A stretch of DNA of 64,000 bases from JALOLG01 sp963776935 (GCA_963776935.1 CAVZOP010000006.1:186001-250000), one strand, 5' to 3'. Counted from the first letter of the stretch, positions 1 through 10,064 are shown. Translations and numbers: made by a program. Notes: generated from the letters alone by a model not told the origin.

Positions 1-99
1 TTCGACGCAGGATGCCGGCCATGTCGGCGTCGAGCAGCGACAACGGGGGATAGTGCGTCACTCCGACCACTATCACGTCACCCATCGGCAGTCTCCTGG

Positions 100-353
100 G
101 AGTTCTCTGCGCGCAGCGACTCCACCTCACGCAAAGCGGCGGCGAAGCGGCCTTCGTCGCTCACGCCAGCCCTTGTCGCATTACCCATCCTCGCAGGAGT
201 TCGTCACACACCTGCACGCGCGCTCAGATCGTCAGCTCAGATCCGCAACGACTGACGGAGGGTCGCCGCGATCAGACTGCGCCTCGGCGCTCGGCGACAT
301 CATCACGCCGTCCAATCGGCGGATCGCCGGGACGACCAGCATCCCGGCGAATC
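100..353. repeat. Dispersed 254-bp repeat, copy A
   Basis: This stretch is closely similar over its whole length, with scattered mismatches and a few short indels, to 28518-28772 in the same orientation. Read on the minus strand it contains a GTG start at 164 followed by about 22 codons (FAAALREVESLRAEN) that are also present in copy B, and then similarity stops in both copies after nearly the same codon. The repeat therefore appears to be an upstream region plus the 5' end of a gene, cut at the same point twice. The parent gene is not identified. Confidence 0.8.
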
Positions 354-599
354 GAGCCGCCATGTGTCTAGAGGCGGGTCAGCGCCAAGGGCACGATCGG
401 GTTCGCGACCGTCGGCTACAGGGTTGGAGCGTGACTTGCGGGGCAGACCGTCGAAGTCACCTGCGAGGGTGGGCTTGTTCAGATCCACCATCGCGGTGTG
501 CTGGTCGCGACGCACGCTCGCCGTCATCCGATCGACAAGCAGACCGCCGGCGTCGAGCGTGGCCGCAAGCCGAGACAGTCACGGCCGTCGGCGTCGTCG

Positions 600-836
600 C
601 CGTCGGTGACCCGCAAGGTCGACTCGTCCGGCAACGTGTGTTTCGCTGGCGCGAACTATCGCGTCGGCAACGCCTATCGCCGCCGCCAAGTGCAGGTCGC
701 CGTCGTTGGAGACACCGTCGAGATCTCGATCGGCGAGCGACTGATCCGCAGCCACCGCGCAAGACACGACCGCACCCGCGAACACGGCGCCCTCGCCAAC
801 CCCGGCGGCCGCCCCCACCGCATCAACGCCGCCTGA
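600..836 (+). pseudogene. IS481-like transposase, C-terminal remnant
   Basis: About 78 residues ending at TGA 834-836 match the C-terminal tail typical of IS481-type integrase-core transposases: a VTRKVDSSGNVCFAG strand, a YRVGNAYRRRQVQV strand, and a closing GGRPHRINAA. The DDE catalytic core that should precede it is missing; the upstream sequence belongs to no recognisable transposase. It is a decayed insertion sequence, in keeping with the other remnants around it. No terminal inverted repeat was recognised. Confidence 0.6.
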
Positions 837-1407
837 GAGGTTCAACCTGTCGGCCAGCAACCGGGGTCAGACCGTCGGCCGGGTACCGGGGCTTGACATC
901 AACACTCGTCCCGACGTCGCCGGGCAGCTCGGACCCGTTGCAACATGCGGCGCCGCGAACCCTGCTCGTCCCGCATCGCCCCAGGTCCAATTGACGTCTG
1001 CAAACCCGACGGTCGCACGTCGGGTCGAAAACCCGAAGTGCGGAGTCGGTTGAAGCAAGCGCGGAACGCCGGTTCTCGGCGCGGCAACGGCGATCCCGCC
1101 GACGTCGTTATGGGCGTGATGGACAGCGCGAGCGGCGAGCGTGTGGGCGGCGATATGTATCGCTCCGACGAGGTCGCGACCGACGGCGCCCTCGCGATCG
1201 CGAGCGGGGATACCGGCACTTCCCGGACGCCCGGTAGAGGTCTCACGCCGCGCGTTATCGGGCGCGCGAATTCGGACATGGCGCTGCTCGTCATCCGGAC
1301 CGTGAAGCGGACCGGCGACGGACGCCCCGGCCACGCGGGGCAGGTCGTCCAGGGTTCGATTCACTGTCTGGGCTCCAGAGATGCGTGGCGAAGGGCGTCG
1401 GACGTCG
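837..1407. other. No recognisable gene
   Basis: Open frames exist on both strands but none has convincing protein-like composition, a ribosome binding site, or a motif I recognise. It lies between two gene remnants and is probably decayed DNA. Confidence 0.4.
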
Positions 1408-1614
1408 TCAGGGCAGCTCCACGACCTGCCCCACGAAGGACCGGGCCGACACCGTGTCGAGGCGTACGTTTCCTTCGGTGTTGTGGCAGGGGTCCTGCAT
1501 GAAGCTGAAGACAGCCACGATGACCGGTCCCGATCCCTCGAAGACCGGGCCTTCGGAGTCACCGAAACACGTGCCGCCGTCTCCCCACGCGGCATTCGGG
1601 TTGCCGTTCAGGAA
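1408..1614 (-). pseudogene. Trypsin-like serine protease, C-terminal fragment
   Basis: The reading frame ending at 1408 carries GGTCFGDSEGPVF, a variant of the trypsin-family active-site GDSGGP with Gly changed to Glu, followed by a VRLDTVSARSFV stretch common near the C-terminus of secreted actinobacterial trypsin-like proteins. The His and Asp of the triad and the signal peptide are absent. Upstream the frame runs directly into an ABC transporter ATPase remnant at about 1615, so this is a rearranged chimera, not an expressed protease. Confidence 0.55.
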
Positions 1615-2011
1615 GAGCAGATCACGGCGCAAGAGGATGTTCTCCTCTGCGGTCAACTGTCGGCACCAGGTTGAACTTCTGAAAAATGAAGCCGAGACGC
1701 TGCCGGCGCAGCAGCGTGAGCTGCTTGTCGGACAGCTCGGAGATGACCGTGTCGCCGACGCGAGCCTCGCCGTCGCTGACCGAGTCGAGCCCCGCCCATG
1801 CAGTGCAACAGCGTCGATTTGCCGGATCCCGACGGCCCCATGATCGCCGTCGATCTGCCGACGTCGACGCCGATGTCGACGTGGTCGAGGGCCACCACCC
1901 GTGTGTTTCCCTCGTCGTAGATCTTGGTCAGCCCGTCAGCTCGGGCCGCCATGATCCCGGTTGTCGCGGAGGACTGCAGTCGTGTCGCGTCGCCTCAGTC
2001 GTATCGGTCAT
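1615..2011 (-). pseudogene. MacB/LolD-type ABC ATPase, N-terminal remnant
   Basis: An ATG at 2011 has a strong AGGAGGT-type site just upstream. The Walker A (GPSGSGKSTLLH) and the Q-loop region (LGFIFQKFNLVPT, then LTAEENILL) are both present but in different frames: at least three single-base shifts separate the start, Walker A, Q-loop and LTAEEN segments. After about 110 codons the match ends and a trypsin-like fragment begins. The signature motif and Walker B are missing, so the gene is dead. It would have energised an export permease of the MacB family. Confidence 0.7.
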
Positions 2012-2127
2012 CACCGCACCTCCTCGGTATCCCGTGACTGAGGTGTACCCTGACCGATTGGTAGGACAGCGTGGGGTGGGAGGTGAAGGGCCGTGCGAGG
2101 CTCAATCGGTCGGGGGTGTGGGGGCGC

Positions 2128-2214
2128 GGACGGTGTCGCCATGACGTCGACGAACTGGTCGGGCTGTTCGCACATTGGTGAGTGCTCGGACTGGTTCACC
2201 GAGACCGGGTTCAC
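2128..2214 (-). pseudogene. Possible alpha/beta-hydrolase C-terminal scrap
   Basis: About 28 codons read NPVSVNQSEHSPMCEQPDQFV, resembling the segment around the catalytic His near the C-terminus of alpha/beta hydrolases (typically GHSPMLEQPDEF). The stretch starts directly at the 3' end of the GH65 gene and has no start or body of its own. The assignment rests on this one motif. Confidence 0.35.
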
Positions 2215-4583
2215 CCCGTTGTCCGTCGGTGGACTTCGACGGCGGCCTCGGTGGTGAGCAGGTGCGGTTTGCCTCGGATGACGATCTCGAGTGGTTCGCC
2301 TTCCACCAGCGCGAAGTGCTCGACGTCGTGGGCGAGCCGGACGTGTAGCTGGCGGTCATGAAAGCGAAGTGAGAAGCCCAGGGAGCGGAACCGCTGTGGG
2401 AGGTGCGGGTCGAACGTGAGCTGGCCGTCGAAGTCGCGGACGCCCCCGAAGCCGAAGACGAGGCCCATCCAGGCACCGGCTGCCGACGCGATGTGCACGC
2501 CCTGTGAGACGTTCCCGGCGACGTCGGCCAGGTCCATGAGCAGCGCGAGGTCCAAGTAGCGGCATGCTGCGTGTTCGTTGCCGATCTCCGAAGCGACGAT
2601 GCACTGGATGCTGGCGGACAGCGACGAGTCCCCGGTGGTGATCGGGTCGTAGTAGTCGAAGTTGCGTCGCTTCTCCTCGATCGTGAACTCGTTGCCGAGC
2701 AGGAACATCGCCATCACGACGTCGGCCTGCTTGAGCACCTGCCGGCGGTACAGGGTGAGGGGGTGGTAATGCAGCAGGAGCGGAAACCTCTCGGGCGACG
2801 TTGCGTCCAGGTCCCATCGCTCGTGGGTGAGGAACGTGGCGTCCTGTGGTGTGATCCCCCTGATCGGATCGTGCGGGACGTACATCTGATCGGCGGCGCG
2901 CTCCCACTCGTCGGGCTCTGACGGATCGAGCACCACCTCGGCCACGATTCCTGCGTAGGCAGCTGGGTTCTCCGCCTCGAGGCGCCGAAGCGTTGAAGCG
3001 GCGTAGCGCAGGTTGAGACGAGCCATCAGGTTCGTGAAGGCGTTGTCGTCGGCCATCGTCGTGTATTCGTCGGGTCCGGTGACGCCGTGGATGTGAAAGC
3101 GCCCGTCATCACCGTAGAAGCCGAGATCGGCCCACATCCTCGCGGTCTCGACGAGGATTTCGGCGCCGGTCTCGACGAGGAAACTGAGATCCCCGCGAAC
3201 GTCGATGTAGCGCCGGATCGCGTACGCGATGTCGGCGTTGAGGTGAAATTGCGCGGTGCCGGCCAGGTGGTAGGCCGACGCCTCGTCGCCGCGGATCGTC
3301 CGCCACGGGAACAAGGCTCCGCGCAGGTCGAGCTCGCGTGCCCGCGCACGCGCGATCGGCAGCATGCTCTGGCGGAACCGGAGCAGGTTCCGTGCGATGC
3401 GCGGCTGCGTGTAGGCAAGGAACGGCAGTACCCACGTCTCGGTGTCCCAGAAGTAGTGCCCGTCGTACGCGTCGCCGGTCAGGCCCTTGGCCGGGATGCC
3501 GGCACCCTCGGCACGCCACGTCGCCTGAGCGAGGTGGAAGACGTTCCAGCGGACCGCCTGCTGAATTCGGACCGGATGCCAGACGGTGTCCTCTACGGTC
3601 ACGTCGGCACGATCCCAGAACCGGTCCAGACAGCTCCGCTGGGCGGTTACCAGCGCTTCGAAGCCGGCCGCGGTGACGTGCCCGAGCGTGTGTCGGCACC
3701 GCCGGGCGAGTTCCTCGACCTCGACGCTGCGCGAGCTCTGGTAGGCGGCATACTTTACGAGCCGGACGGGTATGCCGGGCTCGGCGTCGACAGCCACGAC
3801 GAACTCGGACGCGTCAGGGTCAATGTTCACCGAGACCTGGTGCGGACTCGATACATCGAGGACGTGATCGACGACGACGGCGAGCGTCATCCCACTTTGG
3901 AGCGTCTGATAGCCCAGCACCAGACGTTCTCCCTCCTGCTCCACCAAGAGCGCGTCGAGCACGCGGCGACCGAGCCGAGTGCCGAGGCGCGGATCGTTCC
4001 GGGCGCCCTCTGCTTCGGCACCTTCCGCCACGGGATTCGCCCGGTTGACAACGCGTGAGCGGATGATCACTGGCGCGCGCTCGTCCATGGTCACCTCGTA
4101 GGAGACGGCGACCACATGACGGTGCTCGAAGGAAACGAGCCGCGTGCTGCGAACACGCGCATGCTTGCCCGACGGCGTCGCCCACACGAGATCCCGAGTG
4201 AGGACGCCGTTGCGCATGTCCAGGACGCGGAGATACTCGGGTGTTCGGGCCGTCGGTAAGAACAGTGGCTCGTCGTCCACGTACAACTCGATGATCGTCG
4301 CATCGGGAACATTCACGATGGTCTGGCCGACGTGTGCCAGACCGTACGCATCCTCGGCGTGGATGATGGGCCACGTCTCGTGGAAACCGTTGATGAACAT
4401 GCCCGGCGCCAGCACTGGACGCCCCTCGTCCGGACAGCCGCGGACACCGAGATAGCCGTTGGACAGCGCCAGCGCCGTCTCGGCTCGGGCCGCGAACTCG
4501 GGAGTCCATCGCGCCTCGACGATCCGCCACTCGTCCGGCGGGAACAGGTGCTCTGGCGGCACCGAGATCGTGCGCTGAATCAC
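2211..4583 (-). CDS. Glycoside hydrolase family 65 (disaccharide phosphorylase-like)
   Basis: The 790-residue product has the GH65 layout: an N-terminal beta-sandwich (NGYLGVRG, GMFINGFHE), a central (alpha/alpha)6 barrel with FWDTETWVLPFL, the catalytic acid in GVTGPDEYT, the KQADVVMAMFL phosphate-site region, and a C-terminal beta domain. Family members phosphorolyse trehalose, maltose, kojibiose or nigerose; which one cannot be read from motifs alone. I prefer the GTG at 4583, seven bases after AGGAAC, over the longer frame to 4667. No beta-phosphoglucomutase partner is adjacent. The frame is intact, unlike its neighbours. Confidence 0.9.
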   Translation of the reverse strand: MIQRTISVPPEHLFPPDEWRIVEARWTPEFAARAETALALSNGYLGVRGCPDEGRPVLAPGMFINGFHETWPIIHAEDAYGLAHVGQTIVNVPDATIIELYVDDEPLFLPTARTPEYLRVLDMRNGVLTRDLVWATPSGKHARVRSTRLVSFEHRHVVAVSYEVTMDERAPVIIRSRVVNRANPVAEGAEAEGARNDPRLGTRLGRRVLDALLVEQEGERLVLGYQTLQSGMTLAVVVDHVLDVSSPHQVSVNIDPDASEFVVAVDAEPGIPVRLVKYAAYQSSRSVEVEELARRCRHTLGHVTAAGFEALVTAQRSCLDRFWDRADVTVEDTVWHPVRIQQAVRWNVFHLAQATWRAEGAGIPAKGLTGDAYDGHYFWDTETWVLPFLAYTQPRIARNLLRFRQSMLPIARARARELDLRGALFPWRTIRGDEASAYHLAGTAQFHLNADIAYAIRRYIDVRGDLSFLVETGAEILVETARMWADLGFYGDDGRFHIHGVTGPDEYTTMADDNAFTNLMARLNLRYAASTLRRLEAENPAAYAGIVAEVVLDPSEPDEWERAADQMYVPHDPIRGITPQDATFLTHERWDLDATSPERFPLLLHYHPLTLYRRQVLKQADVVMAMFLLGNEFTIEEKRRNFDYYDPITTGDSSLSASIQCIVASEIGNEHAACRYLDLALLMDLADVAGNVSQGVHIASAAGAWMGLVFGFGGVRDFDGQLTFDPHLPQRFRSLGFSLRFHDRQLHVRLAHDVEHFALVEGEPLEIVIRGKPHLLTTEAAVEVHRRTTG

Positions 4584-4833
4584 AGCGGTTCCTCGCTCAC
4601 TGAACCGGTCCGATGATCGAACACCCGGCGTACCGATACCACGCTCGAGCGCACCTCGTCGACGCAATCATCGACGTTGTCGAGCGAGCCGGTTTCGCGA
4701 ACGATGAGTGCCAGTTGTCGCTCTGGGAATCGAAATTGCGTCATCGCACTCCAGGCAAGACGAGTTGGCCCGATTGTCATAGAGACTTTCGTCTCGACTC
4801 GCAAGACATCCCGCTACCGCTCGTGTCCGTAGC

Positions 4834-5493
4834 ATGACCGACGCTGTGCGCTGCCGCCGTCGCGAACAGTGCGTCACTGTCGTCGCCGCCGTCGTGGTGA
4901 CCGGCGCCCGCGCCGCGCTGCCGGCACACTCCGAGGGATCGAGTCCCGCGTTTTCGCTGTCCTCAACGGTCTCGACGACCGCGCATTCGTACCGGCGCGG
5001 ACGGTCATGCAGCTCGGCAGCCTCGGCGGCGCGATCACCACGGGGCGGCCCTTGCTGCGGCTGGGCAGCCCCGCCTCGGTCGCCGCATAGCGGTGGTCGG
5101 GGCGCCACATGGCTGGGCTCGAAGGCAGTCAAACCGTTCGTGGGACGTGGCTGGCCGGCGACGGAGGTCGATGTCGCTCGGGTTCTCGATTCCGAACAAG
5201 CCGGTCTGGGCTATCCCTCAGGGCATGCCGGCGTGGTGTTGGCGATGGTGGCGGCGGCCGCACCGCCTCTGCCGTGGGTGTTGCGACCGGCGCTCTGGCT
5301 CGCCGCGCTCGGGATCGGCGGGACTCGTGTCTACGTCAGCGCTCATCTGCCCCTCGACATCGCCGGCGGCATCGCTCCCGGCATCGGTACGGAACGGGGA
5401 GTCCGCCTGCTCGCGGGCGAGGGGTGCACCCCGACTCGCCATCTCGGATCGAGTGACACGCCGAGATCAGCGCGCAGCTCCTGGCGGAGCTGA
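4834..5493 (+). pseudogene. PAP2 superfamily phosphatase, frameshifted
   Basis: The three PAP2 phosphatase motifs are present in the last part: KPFVGRGWP (KX6RP), YPSGHA (PSGH) and RVYVSAHLPLDIAGG (SRX5HX3D). The N-terminal part is split over three frames: ALPAHSEG, then IESRVFAVLNGLDDRAF and MQLGSLGG in another frame, a short RRIAVVGA stretch in a third, and then back. At least three one-base shifts are needed. The intact protein would be a membrane lipid phosphatase (undecaprenyl pyrophosphate or phosphatidic acid type). It runs convergently into the next remnant. Confidence 0.65.
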
Positions 5494-6262
5494 CGACTCG
5501 AGTAGACGTCGACGGCGCTCTGCAGCTCGGTGATGAGGGCGACGTGCGCGGTGCGCTCGAAGTCGTAGCTCGAGACGATGCAACCACCTGGGAACACGTC
5601 GATGAAGCTCCCGGCGTAGCGGGGGTCGATCGACTCGATGAGCTGGTAGGTCCTCGTGCCCTCGTCGCTGGGCGCGATCGGCGTGGCGTAGGCGACGTCG
5701 CAGGAGCCGGTCAGGGTGATGTTGACCGGGCGATCGGCGCGGTCGGACTCGAGCGAGATGGTGGTGCCCTCCTCGTCGACGTCGACGCCCTCGTACGACC
5801 AGCCGGCCGACAGCTCCGCTGATGTACGGCACGTACGACGCTTCGGGCACTTACTGGGCGATGATCGCGAGGCGAGAGTCAGCGTCGCACCCCGGCATCG
5901 TCACGTCATCGGCGCACCCCGTCAGCGCCGCAACCGTTACGACCGCGGCCAAAGCCAGCTCGCAGCGGGCCCGCCAGACGGAGGTGGGCGATGATCAGGG
6001 ACACGGCGACGAATCCTGCCACCTCCACGGCGAACGTGAGCCCGAAGCGGCGCAGGGTCCAGCGCTGGATCACGACACGGCCGCGCTGGGGCGCGAGGGC
6101 GCGAAACGCAGCCTCCGCGTCCGCATCGGCGGCCCGCAGCAGCGATCGGACCTGCGATGGAACCGTCACCGCCCGGCTGGCCGCGAACGCCTCGGCGATC
6201 TCGTCGGATGTGAACGGCCGTCGCGTATCTGAGCCGGGACGCGGAACGCGGCAGTTCGGCAC
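5343..6262 (-). pseudogene. Degenerate membrane-anchored protein, C-terminal half
   Basis: From 6262 the minus strand gives RPFTSDEIAEAFAASRAV, a basic stretch, one membrane segment (GLTFAVEVAGFVAVSLIIAH), then in another frame a second hydrophobic stretch ending ALTGC and an extracytoplasmic part with DVAYATPIAP and FPGGCIVSSYDFERTAH. A TAA interrupts after RLAIIAQ and a one-base shift follows VPYISG. The arrangement recalls the tail of actinobacterial InaA/ABC1-like kinase proteins whose cytoplasmic kinase part is missing here. That family assignment is tentative; what is firm is a broken, frameshifted membrane protein gene. Confidence 0.4.
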
Positions 6263-6367
6263 TACTAGCCGGTCACGGCCATAGGGCTTGTGGGTGCCCT
6301 GCTTCCCATGTCGCCTTGGCGCTCGCGGTTCACGCGAACGCCTGGCGCGGACGCGTCGGAGTGGCGG

Positions 6368-7409
6368 CTACGGCGTGAGTACGAGCTTGCCTTTCGCGGC
6401 CGAGCGCTCGAGCAGCTCATGCGCCCGGCGGGCCTCTGACAACGGCAGCCGCTCGGCCACGACCGGATGGATCTTGTCGGCGCGCAGCAACTCGAGAAGG
6501 ACGAAGAAGTCCTCGCGGAACCAGTCCTGGTGATCATCGCGGCAGTTTTTGGATGCGATAGCCACTGACGCGACGGTTGGGAGAGAGTTGACCCCACACG
6601 GTGACGAGCGCCATCGCCGGATACCACTTGAGCCAGCCCCGGACGCTCTTGCGGCCGTTCACCAAGGTGTTGTACGCGCCCATCGTGACGAGCCGTCCCC
6701 CTGGATCGCCAGTGATCGGATTGCCACGCCGCAGCGCACGGAACGAGCGAAGCGCCACCGGGCCGCCAATCCCGTCGAGCACAACATCGACACCCTCGCC
6801 GTCGGTGAGCTCGCGTATCCGCGTCAAGAAGTCCTCGTCTTGGTAGTCGATCGCCACGGCACCGAGCCGTTCGACCGCGGCGCGATCCGCGGGGGAGCAG
6901 GTCCCGTACATGCGCAACCCGACGAGCGCTCCCAGCTCCAGTGCAGCGGTTCCAACCCGGCCAGCCGCACCATGCACGAGCACCGACTCGCCTCGCGCCA
7001 CTCTCGCCGTCCGATGCAGCATTTGGTAGGCGGTCATGTACGGAAAGACGACGCTCACGACTTCGGCCGGATCGAGATCCTCGGGTACCTCCACGGCGTA
7101 CTTCTCCGGCACGCAGACCAGCTCGGCGTTCGAGCCCCACACCGTCAAGACGCCGACGCGGTCCCCCACACGCACACGCGAGCAACGCGCACCGAGCGCC
7201 TCGACCACCCCCACGAGCTCGTAGCCGGGCGTGAACGGCGGCTTCGGGCCGCCAATGTACGTCCCGGCCCGGATCTGGGCGTCGGTAAACGACACGCCGG
7301 CCGCCAACACCCGGACCAGCACCTCACCCGGCCCGGGTACGGGATCATCGACCTCCAACACCTCCACCACCTCAGGTCCGCCGTATCGCTTGATCACCAC
7401 CGACTGCAT
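6368..7409 (-). pseudogene. MDR-family quinone oxidoreductase, one frameshift
   Basis: An ATG at 7409 follows AGGGGGTG. The product has the GroES-like domain (PGPGEVLVRVLAAGVSFTD, PGYELVGVVEALG), the nucleotide site HGAAGRVGTAALELGAL and the zinc-free MDR/quinone-oxidoreductase pattern; the zinc Cys ligands are absent. It should reduce quinones or enals with NADPH in the cytoplasm. The frame breaks after GYRIQ in an A5 run near 6547; removing one A restores RIQNCRDDHQDWFRED and the normal C-terminus KGKLVLTP ending at 6368. A homopolymer sequencing error is as likely as a real mutation. Confidence 0.75.
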
Positions 7410-7429
7410 CGCGCACCCCCTCATGGCTG

Positions 7430-8141
7430 ACACCACCGAGCTGTTGCCGCTCGCTCTCCGAACGGCGAACCTCCATCGACGCGCCAACGAATACCGGCCG
7501 GTAGGGCCCAAAGTCACACAGCAGCCACCGCCCTTCCGGCACTCGCGACTATTCGCCGCCAAAGCGCTGCGACTCGTGCCTCCATGACCAACGCATGACC
7601 GCTCGGTCGATGACCAGCCATCGCCGATCCTGAAACCGTCCGGAATATCACGGCCAAACCGGGCCGGGGTGGCGGCTGCACGCCGTTCACGCTTGAAGCA
7701 CAGTCGCGACTTGGCGTCAATTCGACACAACTCGGGACCCCGAGTCATGTCGAACCGACGTGCACCCGCCGGTCGGTCGTGAACGGGGTTGTCAGTTGGG
7801 CGATTTCGACACGCGTATCCGGTCACAACTACCTTCCGCGCCGATAGAACAGCGTGCGATGCTCTCGACCCCCCGGGTAGTATGAGGTCCCTTGGCGTGG
7901 TGGGGTTTGGTGGGTCCGCCGTGAGGTGAGCCATCGGCGTGATTCCTGGTGTGTTCCGACAAGAATCCACCATCCCGAGCGGGCACAGCCGCGCGAGCGA
8001 TCTCCGCCGCATGGAACTGCACTGTGGTCGAGTCGTACAACATTCATGTGAGACTTTCTCGCTCCGGGGACTGCGCGAAGCAGCAATGCCTCGACCCATG
8101 ACGCGGGCGCGATAGCCCGCTCGGGTCGTTCGACGATCGTC
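7430..8141. other. No recognisable gene
   Basis: Several long open frames exist but they overlap one another without a clear ribosome binding site. One minus-strand frame near 8043 begins MLYDSTTVQFH, faintly like a transposase strand with a catalytic Asp, but nothing further supports it. I call no gene here. Confidence 0.35.
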
Positions 8142-8189
8142 GGCCTGACGGGGCGATCCGACAGCAAGGTTTAGAGGCCCCGTCAGGCC
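8142..8189 (-). terminator. Hairpin downstream of the CsbD gene
   Basis: Perfect 13-base arms GGCCTGACGGGGC (8142-8154) and its complement (8177-8189) flank a 22-base spacer, just past the 3' end of the minus-strand CsbD gene. There is no clear T run, so rho-independent termination is plausible but unproven. Confidence 0.45.
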
Positions 8190-8204
8190 GGCGCCGAGGT
8201 GGTC

Positions 8205-8399
8205 TTAGAGGACGCTCAGCCGATCGCGAATCGCTTCCTCTTGCTCACCGGTGCGAGTCTTGATCCGACCGACCATCTCGTCGTATTGGCCCTCGGCGAC
8301 GTCGCAATCATCGTCGGTCATGTCGCCCCATGTCTGCTTGACCTTGCCCTTGAACTGGTCCCAGCGGCCTTCCCACTTGGTCTGCCAGGCGTTATCCAT
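8205..8399 (-). CDS. CsbD-family stress protein
   Basis: The 64-residue protein shows the CsbD pattern: WEGRWDQFKGKVKQTWG followed by DVAEGQYDEMVGRI and a charged helical tail. CsbD proteins are small, soluble, helical and usually induced by general stress; their biochemical role is unknown. The ATG at 8399 follows GAGGAGG with good spacing, so the longer frame starting at 8450 is rejected. The gene stands alone and ends in a hairpin. Confidence 0.85.
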   Translation of the reverse strand: MDNAWQTKWEGRWDQFKGKVKQTWGDMTDDDCDVAEGQYDEMVGRIKTRTGEQEEAIRDRLSVL

Positions 8400-8650
8400 G
8401 TGTGGTCCTCCTCGGAATAGCGCGGTGCCGGTCGCGCCGCTGCCTGCCAATACCCAAGCGCCGTGCGAACAAACCCCTGAAACTGCCTTCTACTAAACGC
8501 GTAAATCAGTGACCGCGACCGGCGCTGGGCAAGTCACGTCGCGTGAGTTTCGTCTTCGTGGATGGATCGGTTTGACATGCGCGACTCCGGGTATAGGGGC
8601 GGACCGTCGCCGAGCACCGGCGCGTATTGGACACCCAAAGGAGCGACAAG

Positions 8651-8909
8651 ATGCGCAAGACAATGACCACACTCGCGATGGCAGCCGCGTTGTCGGCACT
8701 GCCGGCTACGGCAGCGTTCGCGAGCCCCCCGGGACGACCCGAACGATGTCGAGGCGATCGACAACCCGATCGACGAGAACGACGACGAGGGCTTCGACGA
8801 CTGGGGCTTGATCGGTCTCGCCGGCCTCCTGGGCCTGCTCGGCCTCGGTGGAAGACGGCGCACCGACCGTGTCGTCACCGTCCGCGACGACACGTACAAC
8901 ACCCGCTGA
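8651..8909 (+). pseudogene. Small WGxxGxxG-type membrane protein, one frameshift
   Basis: ATG 8651 follows AAGGAG. A signal peptide (MRKTMTTLAMAAALSALPATAAFA) is followed, one frame over, by an acidic stretch, then DDWGLIGLAGLLGLLGLGG, a hydrophobic anchor with the WGxxGxxG signature, and a basic end RRRTDR. The break is in a C6 run at about 8726. Apart from that single base the gene is well formed, so it may be functional. Such proteins are short, secreted and membrane-tethered with unknown role. Natural length about 85 residues. Confidence 0.65.
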
Positions 8910-9031
8910 CGCTCTGCGCTGCTGCTGCCGCCGGCGCGAGTTGCGCGGCACTCGCGTGGTGAAGTTGCGATGGTTTGCGACCGGTTCAAGCGGGCATTGC
9001 TGTGTCCGGCGGCGGACCCGAAAGGTCGGTT

Positions 9032-9064
9032 CCCCACACACCGCACTACGGTCGGTGTGTGGGG
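9032..9064. terminator. Perfect 12-bp hairpin
   Basis: Arms CCCCACACACCG (9032-9043) and the complement (9053-9064) enclose a 9-base loop. It lies about 120 bases after the WGxxGxxG gene and has no T tract, so it could be a transcription end or an RNA structure; strand is undetermined. Confidence 0.4.
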
Positions 9065-9474
9065 AGCGGCCAATCGGAGCCCGATCCGATCGGACGGTGA
9101 GCCGCCGGTTCCGCGAGTTCGACATCTCGATCCGCCACCAGCACACCTAACCACAGCTGCATGACGCGGTGTGGCTCGATGCTCAGTTCTCCGCAGCGAA
9201 GTCGGCGCCAACGATCGCCGAGCGAGGTCGGCTGTTCGGAGGCTGCGGTTCGGTTGGCCGCGATTGGACTCGGTGTGACGCCGCATGCGCGGCGGTAGCG
9301 CCGCGCCCGGGGCGGACGTGCAAGCCCGGCCCACGTGCCGGACTCGACTCAGGATCATCAATTCGGGTGACTTCTCCCGTTGCTCTCGACCCGGTTCCGC
9401 TCATATCGTTATCGATGTCCTCCCGCGAGGACGTCCGAATCTGTGATCTCTCTAGACCTCGGAGGTCGCCTGAC
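9065..9474. other. No recognisable gene upstream of the STAS gene
   Basis: The STAS frame stays open upstream to 9169, but the upstream residues have no family resemblance and the internal ATG at 9475 has a good ribosome binding site, so this stretch is treated as noncoding. Confidence 0.4.
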
Positions 9475-9777
9475 ATGTCAGACCTGGACGCAACACCCCA
9501 TGTGCGCCTGGCCTTGCACGGTGCGATCGATTCGTCAAACGCACGCACCGGCCTCGATCTGGTGATGAGAGCGGACGCGCTTCCCGGCGACGCGGTCACG
9601 CTCGATCTGAGCGACGTGGATTTCATCGACTCGAGCGGCATATCGATGCTGCTGAAAATCCGGAGTTACCTCGACGATATGGGATGCCGATTCGTCTTGG
9701 TCAACCCCTCAGCCCAAGTTGTACGCGTTCTCACAATCGTCGGCCTGAACGAGATGTTCGCTGTCGACGACGCATAG
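9475..9777 (+). CDS. STAS-domain anti-sigma factor antagonist
   Basis: The 100-residue product has the STAS fold pattern with LDLSDVDFIDSSGISMLL; the Ser in DSSG is the residue normally phosphorylated by an anti-sigma kinase of the SpoIIAB/RsbW type. ATG 9475 lies behind GGAGGT. Unphosphorylated antagonists bind the kinase and free a sigma factor. No anti-sigma kinase or SigB/SigF-type sigma gene is nearby, so its partner must be elsewhere. Confidence 0.85.
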   Translation: MSDLDATPHVRLALHGAIDSSNARTGLDLVMRADALPGDAVTLDLSDVDFIDSSGISMLLKIRSYLDDMGCRFVLVNPSAQVVRVLTIVGLNEMFAVDDA

Positions 9778-9811
9778 GTGTCAGCGCTCGCCGGCCGACA
9801 AGGCGGGCGCG

Positions 9812-10064
9812 GTGGTCGAGCAGGATCTCGCGCTCGGTCAGCTGATCTACGACCTGCGGACCAAAGCCGGTCTCAGCCAACGCGAGCTCGCGCGAGCGGA
9901 TGGGTACGACGCAGTCGGTGATCTCGGGGCTCGAGGAAGGCGGCGACGCACGGAACCGGATCGACCCGCTCAGCCAGCTGGCTGCAGCGCTGGACCGGCA
10001 CCTGATTGTGTCGTTCCCTGAGAAGCTTTCGGCGAAGCTGGAGGATGCCGTGCAGGTCGCGTGA
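9812..10064 (+). pseudogene. XRE-family HTH protein (antitoxin-like), frameshifted
   Basis: DLALGQLIYDLRTKAGLSQRELA starts a Cro/C1-type helix-turn-helix; after a one-base shift near 9895 the other frame continues RMGTTQSVISGLEEGG, then LAAALDRHLIVSF, to TGA 10062-10064. This is the layout of HigA-type antitoxins. The usual 30-residue N-terminal extension and a clear start with ribosome binding site are missing, and there is no toxin gene beside it, so a solitary remnant is likely. Confidence 0.6.

Noticed and set aside
53..994. Long plus-strand open frame of 313 codons
   Set aside because: Composition is Arg/Pro/Ser-rich like an out-of-frame translation; it overlaps the repeat and the IS481-type tail, which explain the DNA better.
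867..1595. Minus-strand open frame of 242 codons
   Set aside because: No motif or ribosome binding site, and the trypsin-like fragment in a different frame occupies its 5' part.
2211..4667. Longer start for the GH65 gene at 4667
   Set aside because: The additional 28 residues are not family-like, and the GTG at 4583 has a ribosome binding site.
4584..4833. Possible small genes between GH65 and PAP2
   Set aside because: The open frames on either strand lack a start signal and any family pattern; the gap most likely holds promoters.
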